A stretch of DNA of 64,000 nucleotides from an uncultured Vampirovibrio sp. (lineage in GTDB: Bacteria > Cyanobacteriota > Vampirovibrionia > Gastranaerophilales > Gastranaerophilaceae). Positions 16,391-24,060 of the stretch are shown in pieces (positions within the stretch are counted from its first letter, which is position 1; the number at the start of each line of letters is the position of its first letter). Made by a program: the position numbers and the translations under genes. Location of the stretch: positions 1 to 64,000 of the forward strand of contig CAJTPW010000006.1 of assembly GCA_910578465.1 (NCBI GenBank). Reading direction: 5' to 3'. A model generated the notes under the pieces. That model did not search any database. It worked only from the letters and a program-made list of their open reading frames with translations, and was not told the DNA's origin.

Positions 16391-16418
16391 TTATCGGCAG
16401 ACTCCACCAAAAACATTA
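16391..16418 (-). promoter_or_regulatory. Sigma-28 (FliA-type) promoter
   Basis: On the minus strand TAATGTTT, a 12 nt spacer and GCCGATAA nearly match the flagellar sigma consensus TAAAGTTT-N11/12-GCCGATAA. The -10 element is exact. It would start transcription about 20 nt before the gene at 16361. Confidence 0.65.
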
Positions 16419-16560
16419 GGAATTTAAAGACATTTGTTACATTTATTTACAATACGGTAAAAGCTTTAAAGCAAGGGGTTTTAAGATTGTGTACGGAGCT
16501 TTGAAGTTGCGCTGCGGGGCTTTGAATTGGAGTTGCGCAGCGAAGCTTAATGCAGGCATT

Positions 16561-16589
16561 AAAAAAGCGCCCTCCATATTAGAAGGCGC
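16561..16589 (-). terminator. Rho-independent terminator
   Basis: On the minus strand GCGCCTTC (16589-16582) pairs with GAGGGCGC (16574-16567) with one G-U pair, followed by six T (16566-16561). It ends the gene at 16612-17535. Confidence 0.85.
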
Positions 16590-16611
16590 CCTGTATAATT
16601 TTTGTGCCGCT

Positions 16612-17535
16612 TTATTTTCCTGCAGTTTTTGGTGCAGATAAAGATTTATCCGTCCATTTATCGTCAATGAGCTCGAAGTGCCTGCCTTGCGGTTTGCCGC
16701 CTTGAATATTTTCAATATACAAATACAGCTCATTGCTGTCGTTATACCTCAAATGCAGGCCTACCGTGCTGTTTCCTTCTCCATCGCTTTCTATATCTTC
16801 GTAATATGCATCCATTTTGCCTTTGGCATTAAACCACAGCCACTTTGAGCTTTCGGAGCTTCCGTCTTCAAATTCGGCGTAGTCTTCAAAATACATAGAA
16901 GGCGTACCGTCGTTGAATGTGAAATATTTTTTCATCGTTTTGCCCGGTTTTTCGGTATCTTCGCCATACTCAACAAGTTCTTCCTCATATGTCTGTATTT
17001 CGCCGTTATGTAAGGTGAATACATTTTTTTTGCCGTCGGGAAGAAACTCCTCGGCTTCTTTCAACATGCCGTCTTTGAATGTGCTTTTTCTTAAAACCGT
17101 TCCATCGGGGCTGTATTCAAGCATTATTTCTTTCCCGTCATTTGTTTGCAGAATTTCTGTTAACGGTGTATTGTCGGCTGCTGTTATGCTGCCTTTTTCA
17201 TAAGCTGCCTTGATTTCATCGATAGTACTCTGAATTTTATCTGCAATATCCAGAGCTTTTTCGTAAAAATCTTCTGCGGTTTCCGCGCTTTTTGCAATTT
17301 CAGGAGGTACACCGTACTCCTGCGCCATAATGATACTTGCTCTTGCGGCAAGTTCTGCTGCGGTAGCAAGATCGGGGGTTAAAAACAGCGGAGTTTTTAT
17401 GCTGTCGTTATTTTCCTCAGGGGGGTTCACGCCTGGATTCTGCGGGCTTTCGTTTGAACGCTCAATTCCTGTTTTCTTCAAATTAACGGCGGACGCGGCT
17501 TTTGTCGAAATAGTCGGATTAAAATTTACACTCAT
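16612..17535 (-). CDS. Hypothetical protein with MORN/YwqK-like repeats
   Basis: The 307 aa protein lacks a signal peptide. The N-terminus (1-50) is polar and disordered, and a helical segment follows (about 55-120, TAAELAARASIIMAQEYGVP). From about residue 130 it has repeated short strand-turn units of the type YSPDGTVLRKSTFKDGMLKE and FLPDGKKNVFTLHNGE, then NDGTPSMYFEDY and NAKGKMDAYYED. These resemble MORN_2/YwqK repeats, which form extended beta sheets. Function unknown. In the promoter region TTTAACAACACA occurs twice in 20 bp (17548-17572). A strong terminator follows, so it is monocistronic. Confidence 0.65.
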   Translation of the reverse strand: MSVNFNPTISTKAASAVNLKKTGIERSNESPQNPGVNPPEENNDSIKTPLFLTPDLATAAELAARASIIMAQEYGVPPEIAKSAETAEDFYEKALDIADKIQSTIDEIKAAYEKGSITAADNTPLTEILQTNDGKEIMLEYSPDGTVLRKSTFKDGMLKEAEEFLPDGKKNVFTLHNGEIQTYEEELVEYGEDTEKPGKTMKKYFTFNDGTPSMYFEDYAEFEDGSSESSKWLWFNAKGKMDAYYEDIESDGEGNSTVGLHLRYNDSNELYLYIENIQGGKPQGRHFELIDDKWTDKSLSAPKTAGK

Positions 17536-17722
17536 TTTTTACTTTCTAGTTTTAACAACACAAATTTTTAACAACACATTTTTTAACGGGGTATCTTTTA
17601 TAATACTCCAACAAAAGTTTTATTGCCATGGTATTTCAAATTTATCCAGTTTTTGGGCTAAATTCTTAATATTTATTTACATTTGGATATTTGAATATTA
17701 TTTTTAAAGTACAATTAATATT

Positions 17723-17767
17723 ATGAAAAGGAAATTTTTACAAAAATTTTTCAAATATAAAAGATAG
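17723..17767 (+). CDS. Possible pyr operon leader peptide (14 aa)
   Basis: ATG 17723 opens a 14 codon frame (MKRKFLQKFFKYKR) ending 4 nt before a terminator hairpin and about 90 bp before pyrK. Its codons contain two T5 runs separated by ACAAAAA. A short translated leader with U-rich pause tracts before a terminator is the plan of UTP-sensing attenuation in the E. coli pyrBI leader. The ribosome binding site is weak, so this is a hypothesis. Confidence 0.35.
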   Translation: MKRKFLQKFFKYKR

Positions 17768-17770
17768 AGA

Positions 17771-17797
17771 GAAAGGCGTTTTTGCCTTTCTTTTTTT
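17771..17797 (+). terminator. Terminator/attenuator upstream of pyrK
   Basis: GAAAGGC (17771-17777) pairs with GCCTTTC (17784-17790), followed by seven T (17791-17797). No full-length plus-strand gene precedes it, so it most likely acts as an attenuator in the pyr leader. Confidence 0.7.
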
Positions 17798-17855
17798 ATA
17801 CGGATAAACAGTTGAGCAAGAAGGTTTTCGGGCGGATTTCAAACAGGAAAGATTG

Positions 17856-18689
17856 ATGAAGAAAAATTTAAAAGGAAAAGTTCTAAATATTGAATGTGTT
17901 GCAAAGGACACTGTAAAACTGCAGTTTTCAACGCCATTGCGGGAAATTTGTGCGGGGCAGTTTGTTTCAATCTTAATTCCGAATAAAACTCTGCGCCGTC
18001 CCTTTAGTGTAGCGGATTTTGCGGTGCGTGGCAGCGAAGCGAACGCACATTGTGAGGGCTCTGTTGAAGAGTCCGAACCCGCAATAATCCAAGAAGCGGA
18101 TTTTGCGGTGCGTGGCAGCGAAGGCGGAGTTATCACCGTTTTATTTAAACTAAAAGGAGACGGTACAAGCTATTTAAAATCCCTGAAAATTGGCGATAAT
18201 ATTGACTATCTGGCGCCTTTGGGGAATTGTTTTACATTGCCCGAAATAGGGAAAAGGGCTCTCCTTATAGGGGCAGGGATTGGGATTGCTCCAATGCTTT
18301 ATTTAAAAAAGGTTTTGACGGGTAAAGGAGTGGAAAATCTTTTAATTTCGGGGTTTAAAGACGAAGAAGAAGTTGTAAAAGGTTCTGATAGAACGGTTAT
18401 AGGCGGCAGCGTTATGGATAATATTCAAAATGTGATTGATGAATTTAAACCTGATATTATTTATTCCTGCGGGCCGAAAATCGTGCTGGAATTGGTTTGT
18501 AAGCTTGCGGAGAGAAACGGGCTTGCGGCTGAAATTGCAATGGAAAAGGTTATGGCGTGCGGAATAGGAGTTTGCAGAGGGTGTGTGATTAAGCTCAGGG
18601 ATGAAGCAAGCGGCGGCAGGACAGTGAAAAATGCTTCCGTATGTGCGGATGGCCCTGTTTTTAGCGGTTCGGAGGTTATATGGGAATAG
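17856..18689 (+). CDS. pyrK: Dihydroorotate dehydrogenase electron-transfer subunit
   Basis: The 277 aa protein is the FAD/[2Fe-2S] partner of class 1B dihydroorotate dehydrogenase; it passes electrons from PyrD to NAD+. The flavin-binding LRRPFSVAD lies at about 46-54. GAGIGIAPM marks the NAD domain. C-terminal Cys in MACGIGVCRGC and SVCADG bind the iron-sulfur cluster. The frame contains an unusual block: ADFAVRGSE appears at residues 53-61 and again at 81-89, with 19 residues between them that the family lacks. The frame is intact, so the protein may still work. I chose ATG 17856 with AGGAAAG upstream; TTG 17853 is also possible. Overlaps pyrD by 10 bp. Confidence 0.92.
   Translation: MKKNLKGKVLNIECVAKDTVKLQFSTPLREICAGQFVSILIPNKTLRRPFSVADFAVRGSEANAHCEGSVEESEPAIIQEADFAVRGSEGGVITVLFKLKGDGTSYLKSLKIGDNIDYLAPLGNCFTLPEIGKRALLIGAGIGIAPMLYLKKVLTGKGVENLLISGFKDEEEVVKGSDRTVIGGSVMDNIQNVIDEFKPDIIYSCGPKIVLELVCKLAERNGLAAEIAMEKVMACGIGVCRGCVIKLRDEASGGRTVKNASVCADGPVFSGSEVIWE
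18011..18123. repeat. In-frame repeat/palindromic insertion within pyrK
   Basis: A 29 bp sequence (18011-18039) is repeated exactly at 18095-18123, an 84 bp (28 codon) period that keeps frame. The first copy opens a hairpin, GTGCGT (18024-18029) with ACGCAC (18043-18048). GGGCTC/GAGTCC (18056-18061, 18069-18074) forms a second weak hairpin. The block interrupts the loop between LRRPFSVAD and GGVITVLFK. Confidence 0.75.
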
Positions 18690-19612
18690 ATGCCAAAAAT
18701 ATAGATTTAAGTGTCGATTTCGGTAAATTTAAGCTTCAAAACCCTGTTATGACAGCCTCGGGGACGTTTGGATATTGTGATGAATTTGACGCTTTTTTAA
18801 ATGTTAAAAACCTTGGAGCCATTGTAACAAAAGGAGTTACGCTTGAAGAAAGGCCCGGAAATGAAGGCAGACGCATATTTGAATGTGAAGCGGGCATGAT
18901 AAACCGTATAGGGCTTGAAAATGTCGGAATTGAAAAATTTATAAGCAAAAAATTACCCAAATTAAAGGAAAAAGGGATAAATTTTGTCTTAAACATTGCA
19001 GGAAGCAGCATTGAGGACTATGTAAAACTTGGAGAAATCTCACAAGTCAATAATATCGGGGCTATTGAGACAAATGTCTCCTGCCCGAACGTAAAATCAG
19101 GGTGTTTGGAATTTGGAACCGATGAGAAGTGTTTGTATGAGCTGATTTCAAGGATTAGAGAAGTCTATAACGGCTTTTTAATCGTAAAATTAACCCCGAA
19201 TGTGACGGAAATCGAAAAACTTGCCGTTGCAGCCCAAAAAGCAGGCGCAGACTGTATCAGCGCGATTAATACATTAAAAGGGCTTGGGGTAGAGTTGAAT
19301 TTCAACGGTGCCAAAGTCTCAAAAAGCTTCGTACAGGGCGGTTTGAGTGGAAAATGCGTAAAACCCGTTGCGCTTTCTATGGTAAAAAGAATTAAAGAAG
19401 CCGTAAGCCTTCCTATAATCGGTCTTGGCGGCATATCCTGCCTTAAAGATTTGCTGGAATTTGTTGCGGTTGGTGCGGATGCGGTGCAAATCGGGACTGA
19501 AAACTTTACCAATCCTGATATAGCGGAAAGGCTTACTGTGGAATTGGCTGAATTCATTGAAAAACAGGGCTTTAAAAGTTTTAACAATTTAAAAGAGGAA
19601 CTTAGAAAATGA
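18680..19612 (+). CDS. pyrD: Dihydroorotate dehydrogenase catalytic subunit, class 1B
   Basis: Oxidises dihydroorotate to orotate using FMN, coupled to PyrK. The 310 aa protein is a TIM barrel. NPVMTASGTFG is at 21-31, then TNVSCPNVKSG with catalytic Cys135, VKLTPN, INTLKG, GGLSG and GLGGI for FMN phosphate binding. Cys as the base and adjacency to pyrK define class 1B (NAD-linked). The start overlaps pyrK by 10 bp and the stop overlaps pyrE by 4 bp. Confidence 0.96.
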   Translation: MGIDAKNIDLSVDFGKFKLQNPVMTASGTFGYCDEFDAFLNVKNLGAIVTKGVTLEERPGNEGRRIFECEAGMINRIGLENVGIEKFISKKLPKLKEKGINFVLNIAGSSIEDYVKLGEISQVNNIGAIETNVSCPNVKSGCLEFGTDEKCLYELISRIREVYNGFLIVKLTPNVTEIEKLAVAAQKAGADCISAINTLKGLGVELNFNGAKVSKSFVQGGLSGKCVKPVALSMVKRIKEAVSLPIIGLGGISCLKDLLEFVAVGADAVQIGTENFTNPDIAERLTVELAEFIEKQGFKSFNNLKEELRK

Positions 19613-20187
19613 TTGAAACGATAGATGTAAAAGAGTTGTTAATAAAGGCTGACGGGCTTTTAAACGGACATTTTTGCCTGACATCAGGACTTCATTCGGA
19701 CACATATTTTCAATGTGCCAAATTGTACCAATATCCTGAATTGGTTGAAAAAATCGGGAAAGCGTTAGCTGAAAAGCTTTCAGGGCTTGAATTTGACACA
19801 ATTATTGCACCTGCAATCGGCGCTGTGATTTTCGGGTATGAAGTTGCAAAGCAGGCAAAAAAGCGCAATCTTTTTGTTGAAAGAAAAGATGGCGAAATGC
19901 AGTTAAGGCGCGGCTATACGCTTAAAAAAGGCGAAAAGATTGTGATTATTGAAGATGTTATAACCACGGCAAGAACTATATTTGAGACGATTGATGCGAT
20001 TAAAGAATATGAGCCCGAGATTGTCGGAGTAGGCTGTATTGTAGACAGGACGCAGGGAAAGCTGGATGATAAATTAAAAATTAATTCACTCTTAAAGATT
20101 GACCCTGTTGTGTTTGAACCTGCGGATTGCCCTCTGTGCAAGGAAAATATACCTGTTGTAAAGCCGGGAAGCAGAGTGGGAGCTTAA
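19609..20187 (+). CDS. pyrE: Orotate phosphoribosyltransferase
   Basis: Joins orotate and PRPP to give OMP. The 192 aa type I phosphoribosyltransferase has the PRPP loop VIIEDVITTA at residues 112-121. The substrate segment SGLHSDTYFQCAKL is at 26-39. The C-terminus has a CPLCKEN Cys pair and a basic tail, unusual but within family range. Coupled to pyrD by an ATGA overlap. Confidence 0.93.
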   Translation: MIETIDVKELLIKADGLLNGHFCLTSGLHSDTYFQCAKLYQYPELVEKIGKALAEKLSGLEFDTIIAPAIGAVIFGYEVAKQAKKRNLFVERKDGEMQLRRGYTLKKGEKIVIIEDVITTARTIFETIDAIKEYEPEIVGVGCIVDRTQGKLDDKLKINSLLKIDPVVFEPADCPLCKENIPVVKPGSRVGA

Positions 20188-20207
20188 AAAGAGGAATTTT
20201 GGACATA

Positions 20208-21140
20208 ATGTGCAGTGCTAAATTGGAAAATTTGATCGATATAAAAAGTCTTTCAACAGAAGAAATTTCAGCGATTGCAGACAGGGCGCTTGAAATTAAA
20301 TGTGGTGCGAAACCCTTATCCTGCAAGGAAAAGCACGCTGCTATGATTTTCTTTGAAAACTCGACCCGCACCTATTTTTCTTTTGAAATGGCTTTAAATA
20401 AGCTTGGTGCAAGCGTTTACAATTTTGAAACATCCAAATCTTCTCTATCCAAGGGGGAAGATTTTTTTGATACGGTGAATAACCTTGCAGCAATTGGATT
20501 TGACGCTTGTATAATCCGTACAAGCGAGGAAGGGCTTATAAAAAGAACCATCGAAGAAAATCAAAACGGCAGGAAATTTTTTAAAAAAATCGCTCTAATT
20601 AATGCGGGAGAAGGTTCTTCAGCTCATCCGACACAGGCATTGCTTGATTTTGTTACAATTAAGGAAAAATTTAGTGATTTAAACGGCTTAAACCTTGTGA
20701 TTGTGGGGGATATACGTCATTCAAGGGTGGTAAAGTCAAATATAGAGCTTTTAAACAGGTTTGGGGTAAAGATAAAATGCGTTGCACCAAAGTATTTTAT
20801 GGATGAAACTATTGAAAACGTCGAATGGTGCGATAATATGGATGAAGCCTTTGAAAATGCCGATATAGTAATGGCTTTAAGAATTCAAAAAGAGAGAATT
20901 CAAGGTATAATTGAATTTGAGGACTATATAAAAAATTATCAAATTACGGAAGAAAACCTCCCAAAAAATGCGATTTTAATGCACCCCGGGCCCGTAAACC
21001 GTGATATAGAGGTAACTTCAGGACTTTTGGACTCAAAAAGGGGCGAAACAATACTGACGCAGGCTCATAACGGTGTATTTACGAGAATAGCGATTTTGGA
21101 AATGATTTTTCAAAGTCAAAACGGAGGGGCGAATGTCTAA
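20208..21140 (+). CDS. pyrB: Aspartate carbamoyltransferase catalytic subunit
   Basis: Condenses carbamoyl phosphate with aspartate. From ATG 20208 it is 310 aa, the usual length. The carbamoyl-phosphate loop FFENSTRTYFSFE is near residues 48-60, then SSAHPTQALLDF and MHPGPVNRD. The second Arg of the usual STRTR is Tyr here, which varies in the family. A TTG at 20199 lies nearer GAGG (20191-20194) and would add three residues, so the true start could be either. No pyrI regulatory subunit is present. Overlaps pyrC by 8 bp. Confidence 0.94.
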   Translation: MCSAKLENLIDIKSLSTEEISAIADRALEIKCGAKPLSCKEKHAAMIFFENSTRTYFSFEMALNKLGASVYNFETSKSSLSKGEDFFDTVNNLAAIGFDACIIRTSEEGLIKRTIEENQNGRKFFKKIALINAGEGSSAHPTQALLDFVTIKEKFSDLNGLNLVIVGDIRHSRVVKSNIELLNRFGVKIKCVAPKYFMDETIENVEWCDNMDEAFENADIVMALRIQKERIQGIIEFEDYIKNYQITEENLPKNAILMHPGPVNRDIEVTSGLLDSKRGETILTQAHNGVFTRIAILEMIFQSQNGGANV

Positions 21141-22131
21141 AATTGTAAAATTGCCCGCTTTTGTCGATATGCACGTACACCTTAGAGAGCCGGGGTATAC
21201 GGAAAAGGAGACGCTTGAAACTGGGATGGCTGCTGCGATTACTGGGGGTTTTGGAACGATTTGCGCAATGCCAAACACTAAGCCTGTTGCCGACAACCCT
21301 GAAACTATAAGGTTTATAAGGGAATTTACGGACAAAAACCCTATGGTTACTGTTTTACCTGTTGGAGCAGTCACGAAAAACCTTGTTTCGGAAGAACTTA
21401 CCGACTTTGAAGCTCTGAAAAAGGCAGGGGCTGTTGCCTTTTCAAACGACGGGCTTCCGATTTTGAATAAAAACGTCTTTAAAGAGGCTCTAAAATCAGG
21501 CGAGCTGATACTTTCGCACCTTGAAGACGAGAAAAATGAGGTTATATGGCAGCTTGACGTATTTCGTGAGGTTCAAAACGAGTCAAATCAAGGATTTTGT
21601 AAAAAGCCAAGGCTGCACTTTTGCCATATATCAACTTCTGACGCCTTAAGCAGTATTAAAAAGGCCAAGGCGCAAGGCTTAGAGGTTACCTGTGAAACTG
21701 CTCCGCACTATTTTGCGTTTACTAAAAATGACGTAACATCAAACGGGGTTTTTAAAATGAATCCTCCGTTGGGCTCTGACAATGACAGAGAGGCAGTTTT
21801 GGCTGCACTAAAAGACGGAACGATTGATGTTATTGCAACTGATCACGCGCCGCACACCGTGGAAGAGAAATTGAGGCCGTATGAAAAATCCCCGAACGGA
21901 ATTGTGGGGCTTGAAACCGCATTTCCGCTTGCGCTTTCGGTACTTTCTTTGGATGAAGTTGTAGAAAAAATGTGCCATAACCCCGCAAAGATTTTAGGGA
22001 TTGAAAACAGGCGCGATATCACCGTGGATTTAGAAGAAGAATGGGTTGTAAAATCGGCTGAATTTAAGTCTAAATGTAAGATTTCGCCTTATGAAAATAT
22101 GAAGTTAAAAGGAAAAGTAATATGCAAATGA
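21133..22131 (+). CDS. pyrC: Dihydroorotase, N-terminally short
   Basis: Cyclises carbamoyl aspartate to dihydroorotate. The 332 aa protein starts only 13 residues before the metal motif: DMHVHLREPG places His14 and His16 early. Family members usually have about 45 residues more, forming a beta-sandwich. AMPNTKP, SNDGLP, SHLEDE, LHFCHIST and ATDHAPHT supply the other metal and catalytic residues of class I enzymes. The start (ATG 21133) is fixed by the 8 bp overlap with pyrB, and upstream frame is pyrB coding, so the short N-terminus is probably real. Confidence 0.93.
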   Translation: MSKIVKLPAFVDMHVHLREPGYTEKETLETGMAAAITGGFGTICAMPNTKPVADNPETIRFIREFTDKNPMVTVLPVGAVTKNLVSEELTDFEALKKAGAVAFSNDGLPILNKNVFKEALKSGELILSHLEDEKNEVIWQLDVFREVQNESNQGFCKKPRLHFCHISTSDALSSIKKAKAQGLEVTCETAPHYFAFTKNDVTSNGVFKMNPPLGSDNDREAVLAALKDGTIDVIATDHAPHTVEEKLRPYEKSPNGIVGLETAFPLALSVLSLDEVVEKMCHNPAKILGIENRRDITVDLEEEWVVKSAEFKSKCKISPYENMKLKGKVICK

Positions 22132-22880
22132 ACAATGATTTAAAAGAAAAAATAAAGGATAAAATCGTTCTGGCACTTGATGTTGAGGAATTAGACGAAG
22201 CGAAAGCCTTGGTAGATCAACTTTTCCCTTATGTCGGAACTTTTAAAGTTGGACTCCAGCTTTATACAAAGTATGGAAATGAAGTTGTAGACTATATTTC
22301 AGGCAAAAATTCAAATTTTTTTCTTGATGTGAAATTGCATGATATTCCAAATACCGTGGAAAAAGCCAGTGAGAATGTGGTTTTAAGGGGTGCAAACTTC
22401 TTTAATGTCCACGCCACGGGCGGTTTGAAGATGATGGAAGCCGCCGCAAGAGGGGCCAAAAAAGCTGCGGAAAAACTGAATAAGAAACCCCCTATAATCC
22501 TTGCTGTGACTATGCTTACAAGCATTTCGCAGGAAGTTTTGAAGGATGAATTTGAAATTGAAGCGGATGTTTCAAATTTTGCAATCCGTCTTGCTAAATT
22601 GGCTAAAAAAGCAGGGCTTACGGGAGTTGTAGCTTCATCATTAGAAGCAAGGAAGATAAAAAAAGCCTGCGGAGCAGATTTCAAGGTGTTGTGCCCCGGA
22701 ATTCGTCCTGAATGGAGCTCAAAGGATGATCAAAAAAGGATTGCGACCCCGAAATTTGCAATTAATGAAGGGGCGGACTATCTTGTTATCGGAAGGGCTG
22801 TAACCCAAGCTGAGAACAGGGTTGAGGCTATGGAAAAAATTTATGAAGAAATTGGAGAATTAGAATGCTTGCAACGTTAA
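22122..22880 (+). CDS. pyrF: Orotidine 5'-phosphate decarboxylase
   Basis: Makes UMP from OMP. The 252 aa TIM barrel has LALDVEEL (about 18-25), the catalytic FLDVKLHDIPNTV (Asp-x-Lys-x-x-Asp, about 68-80), VHATGG and a C-terminal PGIRPE with VIGRAVTQAEN. It overlaps pyrC by 10 bp and carA by 16 bp. A second ATG at 22128 is also possible. Confidence 0.95.
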   Translation: MQMNNDLKEKIKDKIVLALDVEELDEAKALVDQLFPYVGTFKVGLQLYTKYGNEVVDYISGKNSNFFLDVKLHDIPNTVEKASENVVLRGANFFNVHATGGLKMMEAAARGAKKAAEKLNKKPPIILAVTMLTSISQEVLKDEFEIEADVSNFAIRLAKLAKKAGLTGVVASSLEARKIKKACGADFKVLCPGIRPEWSSKDDQKRIATPKFAINEGADYLVIGRAVTQAENRVEAMEKIYEEIGELECLQR

Positions 22881-23983
22881 TATTGGAAGATGGCACGGTG
22901 CTTAAAGGCGAATCCTTTGGGGCGCAAGGGACTTCTGTAGGAGAAATTGTCTTTAACACCTCAATGGTCGGCTATCAGGAGATTTTGACCGATCCTTCCT
23001 ATGCAAACCAGATAATTGTGATGACCTATCCCGAGATTGGCAATTACGGGCTGAATGATGATGATTTTGAATCCGAAAAGCCAAGGTGTAAGGGCTTTAT
23101 AGTTAAAAATTCCTGTGAAAACGATTCACATTATAAAAGCAGGCAAAATATTTCAACATACCTGAAAAATAATGGTATTATTGGGATTGAGGGGGTTGAT
23201 ACCCGCCTTTTAACTAAAAAAATCAGGGAATTTGGGGTGATGAACTGTCTTATTACAACCGAAAACACGGATGATAACAATTTTTCGGAGAAGTTGGCGC
23301 AGCTTAAGGGCTATATGCCAAACAAGGATGTAGTTTTGGAAGTAACTCCCGAAAAATCTTACGTAATTAACGAAAGCGGGGATATAAACCTTGCAATGAT
23401 AGACTACGGCTGTAAAACGGGGATAACCGACAGTCTTGCTAAACGCGGCTGTAAAATTACACTTTTTCCTGCAAATACTGATGCGGAGACGATTTTAGGC
23501 GGCAATTTTGACAGCGTGTTTTTATCAAATGGCCCCGGGGATCCTGCAGATTGCAAGATTGAGCTTCAAACTATTGAAAAATTGATCGGAAAAACCCCGA
23601 TATTCGGTATTTGTCTTGGATATCAGCTTTTATCCATTGCTCTAGGCGCAAAGACTTACAAGCTGAAATACGGGCACAGAGGGGCAAACCACCCTGTTAT
23701 AAATATGCTTGATAAAAAGGTTATGATGACATCCCAAAATCACGGCTATGCGGTTGATACAGGCAGTTTAACCCAGATTATGGAGCAAACTTATAAGAAT
23801 CTGAACGATGATACAATGGAAGGATTTAGGTCTGAAAGCTTGAAAATAGAGGCTGTTCAGTTTCACCCCGAGGCAAACCCGGGACCGACCGATGCTGCGG
23901 TGATTTTTGATGACTGGATAGAAAAGATGAGAGAATACAAAAAAGCGCCCGTAAGGAAAGCGGAAGAAATGGCAAGCTTATAG
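22865..23983 (+). CDS. carA: Carbamoyl-phosphate synthase small subunit
   Basis: Glutaminase subunit that feeds ammonia to CarB. The 372 aa protein has the N-terminal CPSase_sm domain (MVGYQEILTDPSY, GVDTRLLTKKIRE). The class I glutaminase has FLSNGPGDP, the nucleophile Cys at about 249 in GICLGYQLLSIALG, and HPEANPGPTD supplying His/Glu. A 16 bp overlap with pyrF and a short gap to carB place it in the pyr operon, with no separate arginine-linked copy seen here. Confidence 0.96.
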   Translation: MLATLILEDGTVLKGESFGAQGTSVGEIVFNTSMVGYQEILTDPSYANQIIVMTYPEIGNYGLNDDDFESEKPRCKGFIVKNSCENDSHYKSRQNISTYLKNNGIIGIEGVDTRLLTKKIREFGVMNCLITTENTDDNNFSEKLAQLKGYMPNKDVVLEVTPEKSYVINESGDINLAMIDYGCKTGITDSLAKRGCKITLFPANTDAETILGGNFDSVFLSNGPGDPADCKIELQTIEKLIGKTPIFGICLGYQLLSIALGAKTYKLKYGHRGANHPVINMLDKKVMMTSQNHGYAVDTGSLTQIMEQTYKNLNDDTMEGFRSESLKIEAVQFHPEANPGPTDAAVIFDDWIEKMREYKKAPVRKAEEMASL

Positions 23984-24060
23984 AGAACAAAGAGGCTTTA
24001 AAAGCAGCAATATAGCCTGAATAAAAGGTAAAAACGGGACACCGACTTAAAAAGGAAGAT

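Noticed and set aside
17738..18136. 132 aa minus-strand frame with repeated SLPRTAKSA
   Set aside because: Antisense of pyrK; the repeat is the pyrK insertion read backwards.
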